From Cryptomeria japonica (Eukaryota; Streptophyta; Pinopsida; Cupressales; Cupressaceae): a stretch of DNA of 64,000 nt. The translations under genes and the position numbers were made by a program. The stretch lies in contig NC_081413.1 in NCBI RefSeq assembly GCF_030272615.1, positions 445,948,538 through 446,012,537 of the forward strand. The letters are read 5' to 3'. Below the pieces are notes generated by a model. It was given only the letters and a program-made list of their open reading frames with translations. It had not been told where the DNA came from and searched no databases. Of this stretch, positions 22,890 through 33,389 are shown one piece after another. Position 1 is the stretch's first letter; each line of letters starts with the position of its first letter.

Positions 22890-23045
22890 TTCAATCTACT
22901 TTTTAGCAATTTTTTGCCAAAACACTTGAAATCGGGTGCATTGGATATCGAATTTTGATAAAATCGCACAACCCGTGAGTTAAAAATGACTCACTAACTG
23001 TCACTGTCAAAATATATTTGTCTCAGAAAATCAGATATCCAGTTT
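22890..23045 (-). promoter_or_regulatory. Upstream region with GATATC word pair
   Basis: On the minus strand CTGGATATCTGATTTTCTG (about 23040-23022) and ATCAAAATTCGATATCCAAT (about 22960-22940) parallel the pair at 9412-9507, in the same order before the gene. AAAGGTAAGAATT near 22890 could be a leader-exon donor. Confidence 0.4.
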
Positions 23046-23480
23046 TTATACTTAAATTATTTTAAAATAACATATATAATATAATAATATATTATATAAT
23101 ATATTATTATATTATATAATACATATTGTATTATATTATATATATTATATTATATTATATTATATATATTATAATATATAATATAATATAATATTATATA
23201 TTATATAATACGTATTATATAATATATAATATTATATTATATTATATTATATTATATTATATTATATATTATAAAATATATATAATATATTACTATATTA
23301 TAACATAATATAATATTTAATAATATATTATATTATTATATTATATATATTATATAATATAATAATATAATATATTATTAATTTCAGAGAGAGAGAGAGA
23401 TAAAATTAATTTCAGAGAGAGAGAGATAACAGTAATTTCAAAGAGATAGAGAGATAACATAATTAATTTTAGAGAGAGAG
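23046..23480. repeat. AT-rich run followed by GA microsatellite
   Basis: 23046-23385 is almost pure AT built from TATAATATAT steps. 23386-23480 holds GA runs (CT on the minus strand) separated by AATTAATTTCA. It occupies the same relative place as the CT tract at 9276, between array and gene. Confidence 0.9.
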
Positions 23481-23839
23481 AGATCATTAAAGATATATAC
23501 ATACAACTTTACTAAATTAAAACATATATATATGTGTGTGTGTGTGTGATTTAAATCTTAAATGTACATAAAAAATTCAAGAACAAGATATATAATTTTT
23601 ATAAGTCAATAACAAAAAAAATTAGACCTATATTTAATTGTAACATATAAATATTTTTCTGTATATCACAATTAGTTTTTTAACATGTTCACTAAAACAT
23701 GGGCATTGATCTACAAAATGGAATGTAACTTCTCTAAATTTTTTGACATTGTTTGTTATTGAACTTAATATCTCAAAAAAATAGAGGTTATTGTACATTT
23801 TTGTAATGGGCATATGATTATAAATTTATTAAATCTGTA
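23481..23839. other. AT-rich spacer, no gene
   Basis: Contains a short TG/TA microsatellite at about 23525-23548. No coding, RNA or repeat signal beyond low complexity. Confidence 0.6.
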
Positions 23840-24119
23840 ATGTGTGATCCTAAGGGGAATGTCGTCTGTACACTAGGATGTTATAAGGGATCATATGTGG
23901 TCTTAAGGGGGCACATATGTGTTAGAACACAAGCATGATCCTTTAGGACCACATATTCAACCCCTTAGGACATTATACATGTGATCTTAAGGGATCGTAT
24001 GTCATAGACACTAGGATATTATAAGGGGTCACACATGCATGACCCCTTAGGACTGGACATATGACCCCTTCTAGGAAACTATGTGATCCTAAGGGGAATG
24101 TTGTATGTACACTAGGATG
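23840..24119 (+). repeat. CATATG-type array, left part
   Basis: Units such as ACTAGGATGTTATAAGGG and GACCCCTTAGGACCACATAT. It is the left end of one large array that is interrupted at 24119 by element A and resumes at 40131 and 49145. Confidence 0.9.
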
Positions 24120-25593
24120 TGTTGGAACTCATAAAATTTGAGTATTTTGAGAGGCCCATTTCAAAGTTTTGCATCTACACTTTCAAAGGACCACCTAATG
24201 AGTCAACCTAGTAGGCCTATTTTGAAGAAGGGTAAAATGGAGCCAGTTGATTATCAAGGGGTAAGGCTTGGGAAATGTGTCCTACACCTTTCATTTAGCC
24301 TATGCAGTGTTCTACAACTTTCATAATTTAGTTTAGATCAGTTTATCAAGTACCCATTTCAAGGGATGGACTGAAAGTTGTTCTATGCACATATTTAAAT
24401 TTTATTAAGTGGCCTACTTTGAGGCTTTGCATTTTATGACTGGTAGATCGTCATGTTGAAATTAAAAGTGCATTGAATTGTATGCATATAGGTGAGTCCA
24501 CATGCCAAATTTCAAGTTCCTATGAATCCATTTGCTCAGTTTGGCAAGCTCAATCCATTTGCAGTTTGTATTGGTCGCATAAGTCCCTGTTTCAATAGCT
24601 AGTTAGAGCACCACTTTGCATATGTGTAAAAGATGCCCAGATGATTGTCATGTCAAAATATTTCTTCCAGGGTACTGCTAGTATGAAAGATAAGCTATGT
24701 TTCTAGTTTGAAGCTCCTACCAATTTGTTTGATCAATTTTCCAAGATGGTTTCTTGAGCCATTTTGTTCAGTTTCTGCACTTTCATTGTTGCATCTGTTA
24801 AAGTTGCCATTTTCATGAGCTCACCATTTGTACCCTATCATCTTCTCGGTCAAACTGATATTTCCATGGTCTTCCTTGTACTTCAAAGTATCTATGCCCC
24901 AGATTTGGGGATCCATAGAGACCATTTGATATTTTTAATGTGTGCACTTTGTAGTCCTTGCACTTTGATTTTATTAGGTTCCTTTGCTGATAGAGCCATT
25001 TAATCAAATTTGTGCATTAATATCTCACCACCCAGAATTTGTCATGAGGAGTGGTTTTGTAGGATGAAAGTTAACATATCAGAGTACACGCCTATCTGTT
25101 TGCGAAGTCCAGAAAGGGGTTCTGACCAATTTTTGAAATTCCTCTTTGGGTTTAAATATGGAAATGTGACACAAGCGCCTAAAAGTTGCAAGTTGAGTTT
25201 TAATGATCAAAAAGTTGTGCAGATCAACTCCAGAGGTATGTTCAAAGGTGCTTGAGGCATTTCAAGGGTCAGTTGAATGAAAATGAAATGTTTTTTAGAC
25301 GGGCCCACTTTGGGGCCTGATTTGGGTCATGCCCTTGCAGTGTTAATTTTATGGTGAAATGGTTTTAATTCATAAGTAATGCATATCAATACTAGCTCGA
25401 CCCACATTGGCAACTTCATTTATTGAGAGATGTTTTTATTTCATTCTTGTGACTTGATAAATAATAGAGAAAGATTTCTTCACCAGTGGGACAATGAGAG
25501 GCAACTTCATTTTAATTGTCATAAAATGCGTAAGCCACTACTAGTTGAAGATTTGAAGTTCTTGGTACAAGACAAGATAAGATAAGATAAGGA

Positions 25594-25827
25594 TTAGGGT
25601 ACTTGCATGCTGGTTGTAAACCTCAAATAATTCACAGACATATCAAATCGGCCAATATATTATTAAATGAAAAAATGGAAGCAAAAGTAGAAGACTTTGG
25701 GTTGTCAAGGGAGGGGTCGTCTAGTGAAGCAACTCATGTCTCAATGAATGTTGTGAAGGACACATTTGGCTACCTTGATCCTCAATATATCATAATGAAG
25801 AACTTAACAGAGGAAAGTGGATATTAA
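25594..25827 (+). pseudogene. Captured receptor-like kinase fragment in the 5' LTR
   Basis: About 75 codons: IIHRHIKSANILLNEKM, then [17 protein letters not shown], then FGYLDPQY. These are kinase subdomains VIb (HRDxKxxN, here with Asp changed to His), VII (DFG) and VIII (GTFGYLDPEY), in the form typical of plant receptor-like kinases. Subdomains I-V and IX-XI are missing, so it cannot be an enzyme. The same fragment lies at the same place in the 3' LTR (37864-38086), where HRD is intact. The capture therefore predates insertion of element A. Confidence 0.85.
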
Positions 25828-26742
25828 ATGCATAGAAACTTTTAAACAAATCCAATTGTTGGGTGTAAAACTAACTCCATGACCTTCACCAGCCTCTTTC
25901 CTCCCTGTGTGGTGGTTGATAAGGCATTATAAACTTTAGGAAAATTCTATTGGCAAGCGTGGTTACCAAATATTCTTCCAACGATCCTTGCCAGCATCCT
26001 CCCCCAATGTCACTGTTGAAAATGATGAAGAAAGTTTCAAGCAAATGCAATTAGCAGTTGTAGCGCCTAAACCTCCCATGCGTGGTATGTTGAGGAAGGG
26101 CTGAAGGAAATTTCTAAGTAAATGCAATTAGTGTGAAGCCAAATCCTCCCTGGAAGATGGCGTGAGGGTTAAAGAAGTTTCAGCAAATGCACTTGGTAGA
26201 TGTAAAGTTGAATTCAATGACCTTTGCCAGTCCTCCCCTGCTGCATGTGAGACTAAGACAATAGAAATTTTCAAGCAAATGCTCAGGCGTAGAATGCATG
26301 GATGGTGACAGGGGAATGTGCAAATATATTTGTTCCACATTAATAGCAAAGAGGGAATATTTGATATTTAATTACTAGAACAAACATATCTTTAATGTCT
26401 AAAGCTTAAAGGCTTTTGACAAGAGACAACACTGCTTGGCAACCTCAGTGGAACCCACGCCACGTGCATGCATCTCGAGATGCCCAAATTTTGTGAAAAA
26501 AAGGTAAATTAAAGGTCAAGCAAGTCCAAGTTGATCTAACGGTGGTCATTGATCTGCAATGGAAAGATGCTCGCTAGTTATCCATTGCCACTCAGCGACA
26601 AAGAAGAGCTAAGGTCTGGCGATGTTGATGTGGCAGTGAGGTGGCAGGTTAGGTGGCACCCATGTGGATTATGAGTGAATCAGAGGTTGACATGTGGCGG
26701 AGCACAGAGGTAAAAATTAAAATTAAATGTATAGTTCAGACT

Positions 26743-27935
26743 TGTTGGCATTTTTTATGATTATGTTGTGATTGTCATTAATGGACACACACTTGCTATG
26801 AGATCACCTTTTGTATGTATGAGTTATGCTCAACCGATATTTGTTTCAAACCAGTATTATGTTATAGTCTTTAGACTATCGGTGTCTTGCAAAAAGTGTT
26901 TACTGATCTCAAGCAACATGAGGACCTCAAGCGGCTCAAGGATCTCAAGTGAAATGAAGCAAAGGAACTAGAAGCGATAGTTATCATTTTCCTAGTCTTC
27001 ATTTTTGTCAACCGGTAATCTGTTTATTAGTCAAACTAGTATTACTCTGAGTTACCAACCGGTAATTGATAAAGTTGTATAAACTGGTAATACTCTGTGA
27101 TGAGTTACCAACCAGTATACTTTTGTGATGAGTTACCATCCACTGACACTTTGATGGTGATTTTGTACCGTGTTATCAAATGTGTCTAGATACAATGAAC
27201 CTAGGAACTTGCAATGTAATCCTATTAGATTGACATGAAATCATATTCCTTTTAAGGACATCATGTCTAGGGTCTTAGAATGTGTGTAGCTATTAGGGTT
27301 TTTGGTGGTTGATGAGTTCTTGTATGGGCGATCTTAATAGAGAAGATCAAGTCTGTGTGCTGTAACAGAGTGTGGATTTACTGAAGACTAAAGTATTGCT
27401 GAAATGCATTAGCAATAAGCTATCATGGATCTAATCAAGAAGACTGTGCCATTTGCTAGATCATTCACCTGTTGATTACTCACATCTTTGACAAGTCAGA
27501 AACCCTTAACCGCGTAGGCTCAGAAAAGCCTTTGTAAATTCTCTAACAAGGTGATTCACATTTGTGGATCTAAAATCCTCTCACAAGGTAGTCTTTAATT
27601 GGACTTATCTCCTAATAGAGATTGAGATTCCTAACAGGATCTGTTCTAGTAAAGAACATTGTAGGACCTTAACCAGTTTGGTTACTATTTTGTAGATAGT
27701 TACTTGTGAGTTTCATCTCACCGTGGTTTTTCCCATTTGGGTTTCCACATCAAAATCTCTTGTTTTATGGTGATTGTGCTTCTGTGGGTGAATGCCTTAC
27801 TTGCTATTTGGTTTGCATTTGTGTTAACCACTTTGTTAGTTAAATTGTTATACCGGTTTACTGCTAGACTGATAAAGTGTTTGAGTTCAGTATTTTTTGG
27901 TATAATAATTCACCCCCCCCTCTTAGTATTCATCA
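26743..27935 (+). mobile_element. Solo LTR of the element C family, nested in A
   Basis: 1,193 bp, from TGTTGGCATTTTTT to TTAGTATTCATCA, alignable over its length with the LTRs of element C (1,169 bp). The 5-bp duplication AGACT is present at 26738-26742 and 27936-27940. The other LTR of element A keeps the empty site, GTTCAGACTATGG, at about 38993-39005. A solo LTR arises by recombination between the two LTRs of a full element. Confidence 0.93.
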
Positions 27936-29106
27936 AGACTATGGTTAAAAATTCAAAAATTTAAATGATTGATCTACATCTGGGATTAATTCACTAGAGA
28001 GGCATCTTTTACCCAAATATGCAAGTATTATATATCATTGGAAATCTTTCATAATGACAAGTTTGTTCTTGCGATCCGTTTAAACACATGTCAATTTTTT
28101 TGAGAGAAGTTTCCATGGGAAGGATGCAAGGAATATTATCAGTTGGGGATAGAGAACACTGGGCAATGTGTAATGCAGATCTGATCTTTTCCCCCTTCTT
28201 TATATTCTCAATTCTTCTCATTTGTAAGGGTTCTAGTTTTTGGGAGAATTTCTCCAAGGGAGATTTCCAAGAGGGGTTCTAGTCTTATGCATTTAATTTT
28301 CTTGGTTGTAACTGTTGATGTTCCCATTCTTCTATCATTGAATGGATACATTTAGCTGTAAATTTTTAGTTGGAGGTCATATATATGTAAGGCATATATA
28401 CATTTCTGTTAGATTGTCTTTAGGAATTTTTCAATTTCAATAAATCCAGTCTTCAAGGGAGTTTGAATTTATCCTCTCCAAGGGAGAGTGTAATTCATGT
28501 TCTTAGGCATCTTTTACATAAGGGATTTAAATTCTATGAGCAAAAATTATGAAACTGAATTAATGTTTGGATTTGTATGATCTTTCGATTTGAAGTTTAG
28601 AATGTATTAATGTCAAGCATTAATACAAGGATATCTTTGAGTGACTCTGATGTGCAGCTTTGATTTCATTTGTGGCCATTTATGTTGACTCTATGCCCAG
28701 ATGGAGGCACTAATCTGTTACAATTAGAAGTTATTATTAAAAAAATAAAATCCAAAATCAGAATATCTTTCTTTTTTGTTCTCTGGTAGTATTACATCCA
28801 TCTCATGATCCAAGCATTGTTGAGTTGTAAGTGTAGATCTAGCCCATCTACAGTACCCTGCTTGTTTTTGAACCTTTAATGAGATCTATCTACTTTTGTT
28901 GATGTTGTCATATGTGAGTAATGGATCTAATTTTATCCATCAAAGGGTGTCTCCCCTAGGTCTAGTACAACCTAAAGTGCAAGAGGATCATTAGGATCCT
29001 ATGTTATGTTGTCCAAGTCCTGAAGTTCTTCATTGTTTGAAACTGGCTATCTCATAGATAAATTGCAAGTGAACTTGGGTTTCTCAATTTTTGAGAACAA
29101 CAAAAA

Positions 29107-29123
29107 TGGCGACTCTGCTGGGG
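29107..29123 (+). promoter_or_regulatory. Primer binding site of element A
   Basis: TGGCGACTCTGCTGGGG begins 5 bp after the LTR. TGGCGACTC primer sites are used by several plant gypsy groups and are attributed to a tRNA other than Met, probably Arg. A near copy, TGGTGACTCTACTGGGG, lies at 29209-29225. Confidence 0.75.
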
Positions 29124-29568
29124 AAGAATGAACTATTGAGAATCTCTAGTTAAGAAAAAATTGCTTAATATATAGTTGATATTATGCCATCCGAGTCACC
29201 AACAAAAATGGTGACTCTACTGGGGATATGCTACAACTTGTGTTGATTGGATTCAAATTGACAACACTCTTTGTCTATCAACAATTAAAGCCAGTTAGTC
29301 CAACCATGTCCATTTGAGGAAAGTGTCATTAAAGTGTTGTAAATCTGAAAGTATTTTCAGATCTGTAGTTATTTGCCTTGTAGTGTTGTGTGCCAAGTGT
29401 TGAAATTTTGTTATCCTTTTATCTTTGTGTAAGTCTAGATCTGTTCATGTTCTATAAATGATTTTATAAATTCTCATAGTAGTGAGTGGTGACTTTGAAA
29501 GATCTCTGCACCAATGTGCATTATTGTAAAAGTTTTAAAAGATTTGGTGAACTTACAACAAAGATTTA

Positions 29569-30813
29569 TTGCATTTAGCAGATTCTTGGAGTTTTAAGAT
29601 TGAAGATCTCGGAAATTTATTAAAGATATTTTCCTCCGTAAAGGAGGTGGTGACTTTGTATGAAGATCAGTGTACAGTGTTAGAAGATCTGAGAAATATC
29701 TCACCAAATATCATAGGAGCAGCTGCAATATCCAAGTATTTGGCAAAATTGGTATTAAAGATTGTAAAAAAAATTGTTCCTTGCCAAGTGAGTTTCAACA
29801 CTAAGAAGGAAAAAGAATAAGTTAGGTTGCATGCTCATGTCATCTTAAAAGCATGGGTGAAGTATTTTGAATAATAGGGAAGGTAGACTCTAGCTACAAT
29901 AATTCTTATTGGTTGAAAATAGTGAATGTATTTAAGCGAGGTTGCAACTAGTAATGGATTGTTGCAGAAGTTTTTTTATTAGAGGTTATGTGCCATTATG
30001 TTTTGATGGCATATCTGGTTACCCAAATCAAATTCCAAGTGACATTAGGAAGCACCTACCATTGTTTAATTGGGACTAGTTACAATTAGCAAAAATACAT
30101 GTGCAAAACTTTGTTGATTTAATGAATGATTATGATATCTATCAAAAGGATATTTGCATGAAGTTGTTTGTGTAGAGCTTGAAAGGGATGTCAGGATTTG
30201 GTTCTCATTTTTGCAGGAAGCTTCTATTCCCTCATGCGAAGAATTAGTTGCATCTTTTCTCGACAAATTTGGTGAGAGAATAAACTTTAATGATATGCCG
30301 AGGAAGTTGATGGAGATTAGAGTTGAGGAAGGTGAATTAGTGTCAGCCTTCAATGTCAGATTTTCCAAAGCACTGGCTGAGATCCCACAAGGGTATAGAC
30401 TAAATGACGAAGTATCTTTAGTGATTTATCTGGATGCCTTTGGAAGAAAGATGAGTTACATGTTGAGGGATAAAGAGCCAAATACATTACATCAAGCTTT
30501 TGTGATAGCCATGGACATAGAGAAAAACTTAAAATATGGTATTCCTAAAGGATTTTTATCTGTCGGTGTCCGTTGTCATAGTGTTTGTAATGTTGCAATT
30601 ATGTGTGAAGTGAGAAGTAATGTTCAGAGCTCTAGTATTTATACTTGTGCTGGTAACACCAATAATTTAATTCCAATTGAAAATCAGAGTTGTTTGGTGC
30701 AAACAATGGTTGATCCTCATATAGATATTGATAATGCCAATTGTGTTGAACATGAAGTGAGAGTATTCTTAGATTTCACTTCTTGTATCATGTTGATGAT
30801 TTTTCTAATATGA
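29569..30813 (+). pseudogene. Gag of element A
   Basis: 29569-29820 encodes an 83-residue N-terminal piece. The gag core follows from about 30000 across a frameshift near 30180; 30154-30813 holds DVRIWFSFLQEASIPSCEEL, FLDKFGER, LMEIRVEEGELVSAFNVRF, and AEIPQGYRLNDEVSLVIYLD. This is the retrotransposon gag pattern of gypsy elements. No zinc knuckle or protease follows. Gag would build the particle. Frames change, so this copy is broken. Confidence 0.75.
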
Positions 30814-30929
30814 AAGTTGTGCACAAAATTAATTCAGAAAATTTTAATGGTACACATGATTGCAATGAAAATATAGCCCACATTGATGAACAATTTTTTA
30901 AAGAATGTCACATTGAATAGCAAAATGCA

Positions 30930-31979
30930 GTGCAATTGCAAAAGATTGTAGAACGTAGAAAAGCTCTTGAAGTTGTGGACCAAAAAGTTCAAATGTTGGA
31001 GAGCCTTAGAGTTATGAATGAAGACCTTCTGAAATGTGGTGAAGAGGATTTTTCAAAAAATGACTGTGAATTGAATGCCTATACACTTGATGAACAACAT
31101 GCTGATCTAATAGATAGTTTTGTGACATGAAATTTAAGTGAACATGCTGAAAACTCATCAGATGAAGTAAATGGCAATGATATTCATTTTTATTCTTTGG
31201 CTGATGATGAGTGTTCTATTGGTAAAGAAGATCAATTGTGGCAAGATAAGTATGACTATCTCAATTCTCAGAATGATGGTCATAGGATGAAATTTTGTGG
31301 TTGTGAAACATGGAATGTTGAAGATAGTTCCAGCCCACTTTCAATTTCTTCTTTGTCTGATGAAGATGATTATGATGATAGGATGAATGGTATCTTTAGC
31401 AAATATTCTAATATTTTATTTTATGTCGATATAGATATGGACTAACCACTTCATTGTCACAATGTTCATAAAGGGGTTCTTCATTTGGTTTCTAACCCTT
31501 TGTATGAAGAAATAATTGACCAACCTGATGTTGTAAATGATGAACCAATTCATGATGTTGATACTGTTCCATGCAGCATTGACATGTGTTAGGATGAAGA
31601 TTTTTGTAATGGGTTCCTTACTAGTGTGTTTGAACCCCATCTTGAAGTTTTTCATGTGAAGATGAGTGAATGTTCAAATCTTATTTCAGATTATATGCTT
31701 GAGCCAGAGGTATGTTCATTTTTTCAAGAGTGGGATATTAAAGATGTTGATTTATTGCATTTAGTAGAAGATGAAAAGAATGGATATGTTTCAATAGTTA
31801 ATCATGAAAGTAAGGTTCAAAATTATGTTCATGATGAGTATGCATATAATGTTCATTGGAAAAGCATGTTGAAAGATACGTGTCATAATAGAAACACTTC
31901 TCTGATGATCAGTGTTTGCTTCAGATTGTTTACATTATTGAGTGATGAGAATTGGATTTTTGATAAGGGAAAGAATTGA
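30930..31979 (+). pseudogene. Acidic ORF in the place of pol, element A
   Basis: 350 codons in one frame with three stops (near 31128, 31443 and 31589). Rich in Asp, Glu, Ser and Cys/His: SSSPLSISSLSDEDDYDD, then MSECSNLISDYMLEPEVC and VCSFFQEWDIKDVDLLHL. I recognise no domain. It follows gag where protease and RT should be, and is followed within about 230 bp by the 3' LTR. It may be a remnant of a gag-linked reading frame or an element-specific extra gene. Confidence 0.45.
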
Positions 31980-33389
31980 CTTCAATTTTGATGGCCCGGG
32001 GCCATATGTAAATAAATAGTATATTTGTATAGTTGCTTTGTTTTCAGTTGTGTGGTTTTCAATGAGGTACCCTGTTGTTTGGGTAGAATAAGAAACCCAT
32101 GTTTTTGAGGAGAAGAGAAGTGATTTATTTTTGGGTGGTCTGCTCTACCAAAGATTCTGAATTCTGATGTTGATCTTGCAATCAACCATCCCCAATCAGA
32201 GCCACTGTTCGGACTCATAAAATTTGAGTATTTTGAGAGGCCAATTTCAAATTTTTGCATCTACACTTCCAAGGACCACCTAATGAGTCAACCTAATAGG
32301 CCTATTTTGAACAAGGGTAAAATGGAGCTAGTTGATTATCAAGGGGCAAGGCTTGGGAAATGTGTCTTGCACCTTTCATTTAGCCTATACAGTATTCTAC
32401 AACTTTCAGAATTCAGTTTAGATCAGTTTATCAAGTACCCATTTCAAGGGGTGGACTGAAAGTTGTTCTATGCACATATTTAGATTTTATTAAGTGGCCT
32501 ACTTTGAGGCTTTGCATTTTATGAATGGTAGATCATCATGTTGAAATTCAAAGTGAATTGAATTGTATACATATAGGTGAGTCCACATGCCAAATATCAA
32601 GTGCCTATGAATCCATTCTCTCAGTTTGGCAAGCTCAATCCATTTGCAGTTTCTACCGTTTGCATAAGTCCCTTTTTCAATAGCTAGATAGAGTACCACT
32701 TTTCATATATGTAAAAGATGCCTTGATAAATTTCATGTTAGAATATTTCTTCCAGGATACTGCTAGTATGAAAGACAAGCTATGCTTCTAGTTTGAAGCT
32801 CCTAGCAAGCTGTTTGATCAGTTTTCCAAGATGGTTTCTTGAGCTATTTTGTTCAGTTTCTGCACTTTCGTTGTTGCATCTGTTAAAGTTGCCATTTTCA
32901 TGATCTCACCATTTGTACCCTATCATCTTCCCCATCAAACTGAGATTTCTATGGTCTTCCTTGTACTTCAAAGTATCTATGTCCCAAATTTGGGGATCCA
33001 CAGAAACCATTTAATATTTTTAATGTGTGCACTTTGTGGTCCCTGCACTTTGATTTTATCAGGTTCCTTTGCTGACAGAGCCATTTAATCAAGTTTGTGC
33101 ATTAATATCTCACCACCTGAGATTTGTCATGAGGAGTGGTTTTGCAGGATGAAAGTTAACATATCAAAGTACACGCCTATCAGTTTGCGAAGTCTAGAAA
33201 GGGGTTCTATCCAGTTTTTGAAATTCCTCTTTGGATTTAAATGTGAAAATGTGACACAAGCGCCTGAAATTTGCAAGTTGAGTTTTAACGATTAGAAATT
33301 TGTGCAGATCAACTCCAGAGGTATGTTCAAGGTTCCTGAGGCATTTCAAGGGTTAGTTGAATGAAAACTAACATTTTTTTAGTCGGGCC

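Larger units (their letters stand above)
24120..29102 (+). repeat. 5' LTR of element A
   Basis: Begins TGTTGGAACTCATAAAATTT and ends GAGAACAACA, giving a TGTTG/CAACA inverted end. It holds a nested solo LTR (26743-27935) and a receptor-kinase fragment (25594-25827). The rest is non-coding. Confidence 0.85.

Noticed and set aside
24764-25003. 79-codon frame MFSFCTFIVASVKVAIF, also at 32849
   Set aside because: It recurs because both positions are the same part of the two LTRs of element A. It lies in non-coding LTR sequence and is not conserved in LTR B.
26128-26349. Minus-strand frame also found at 38223-38609
   Set aside because: Again the LTR repeat of element A. Similarity between copies is DNA-level and lacks codon-type conservation.
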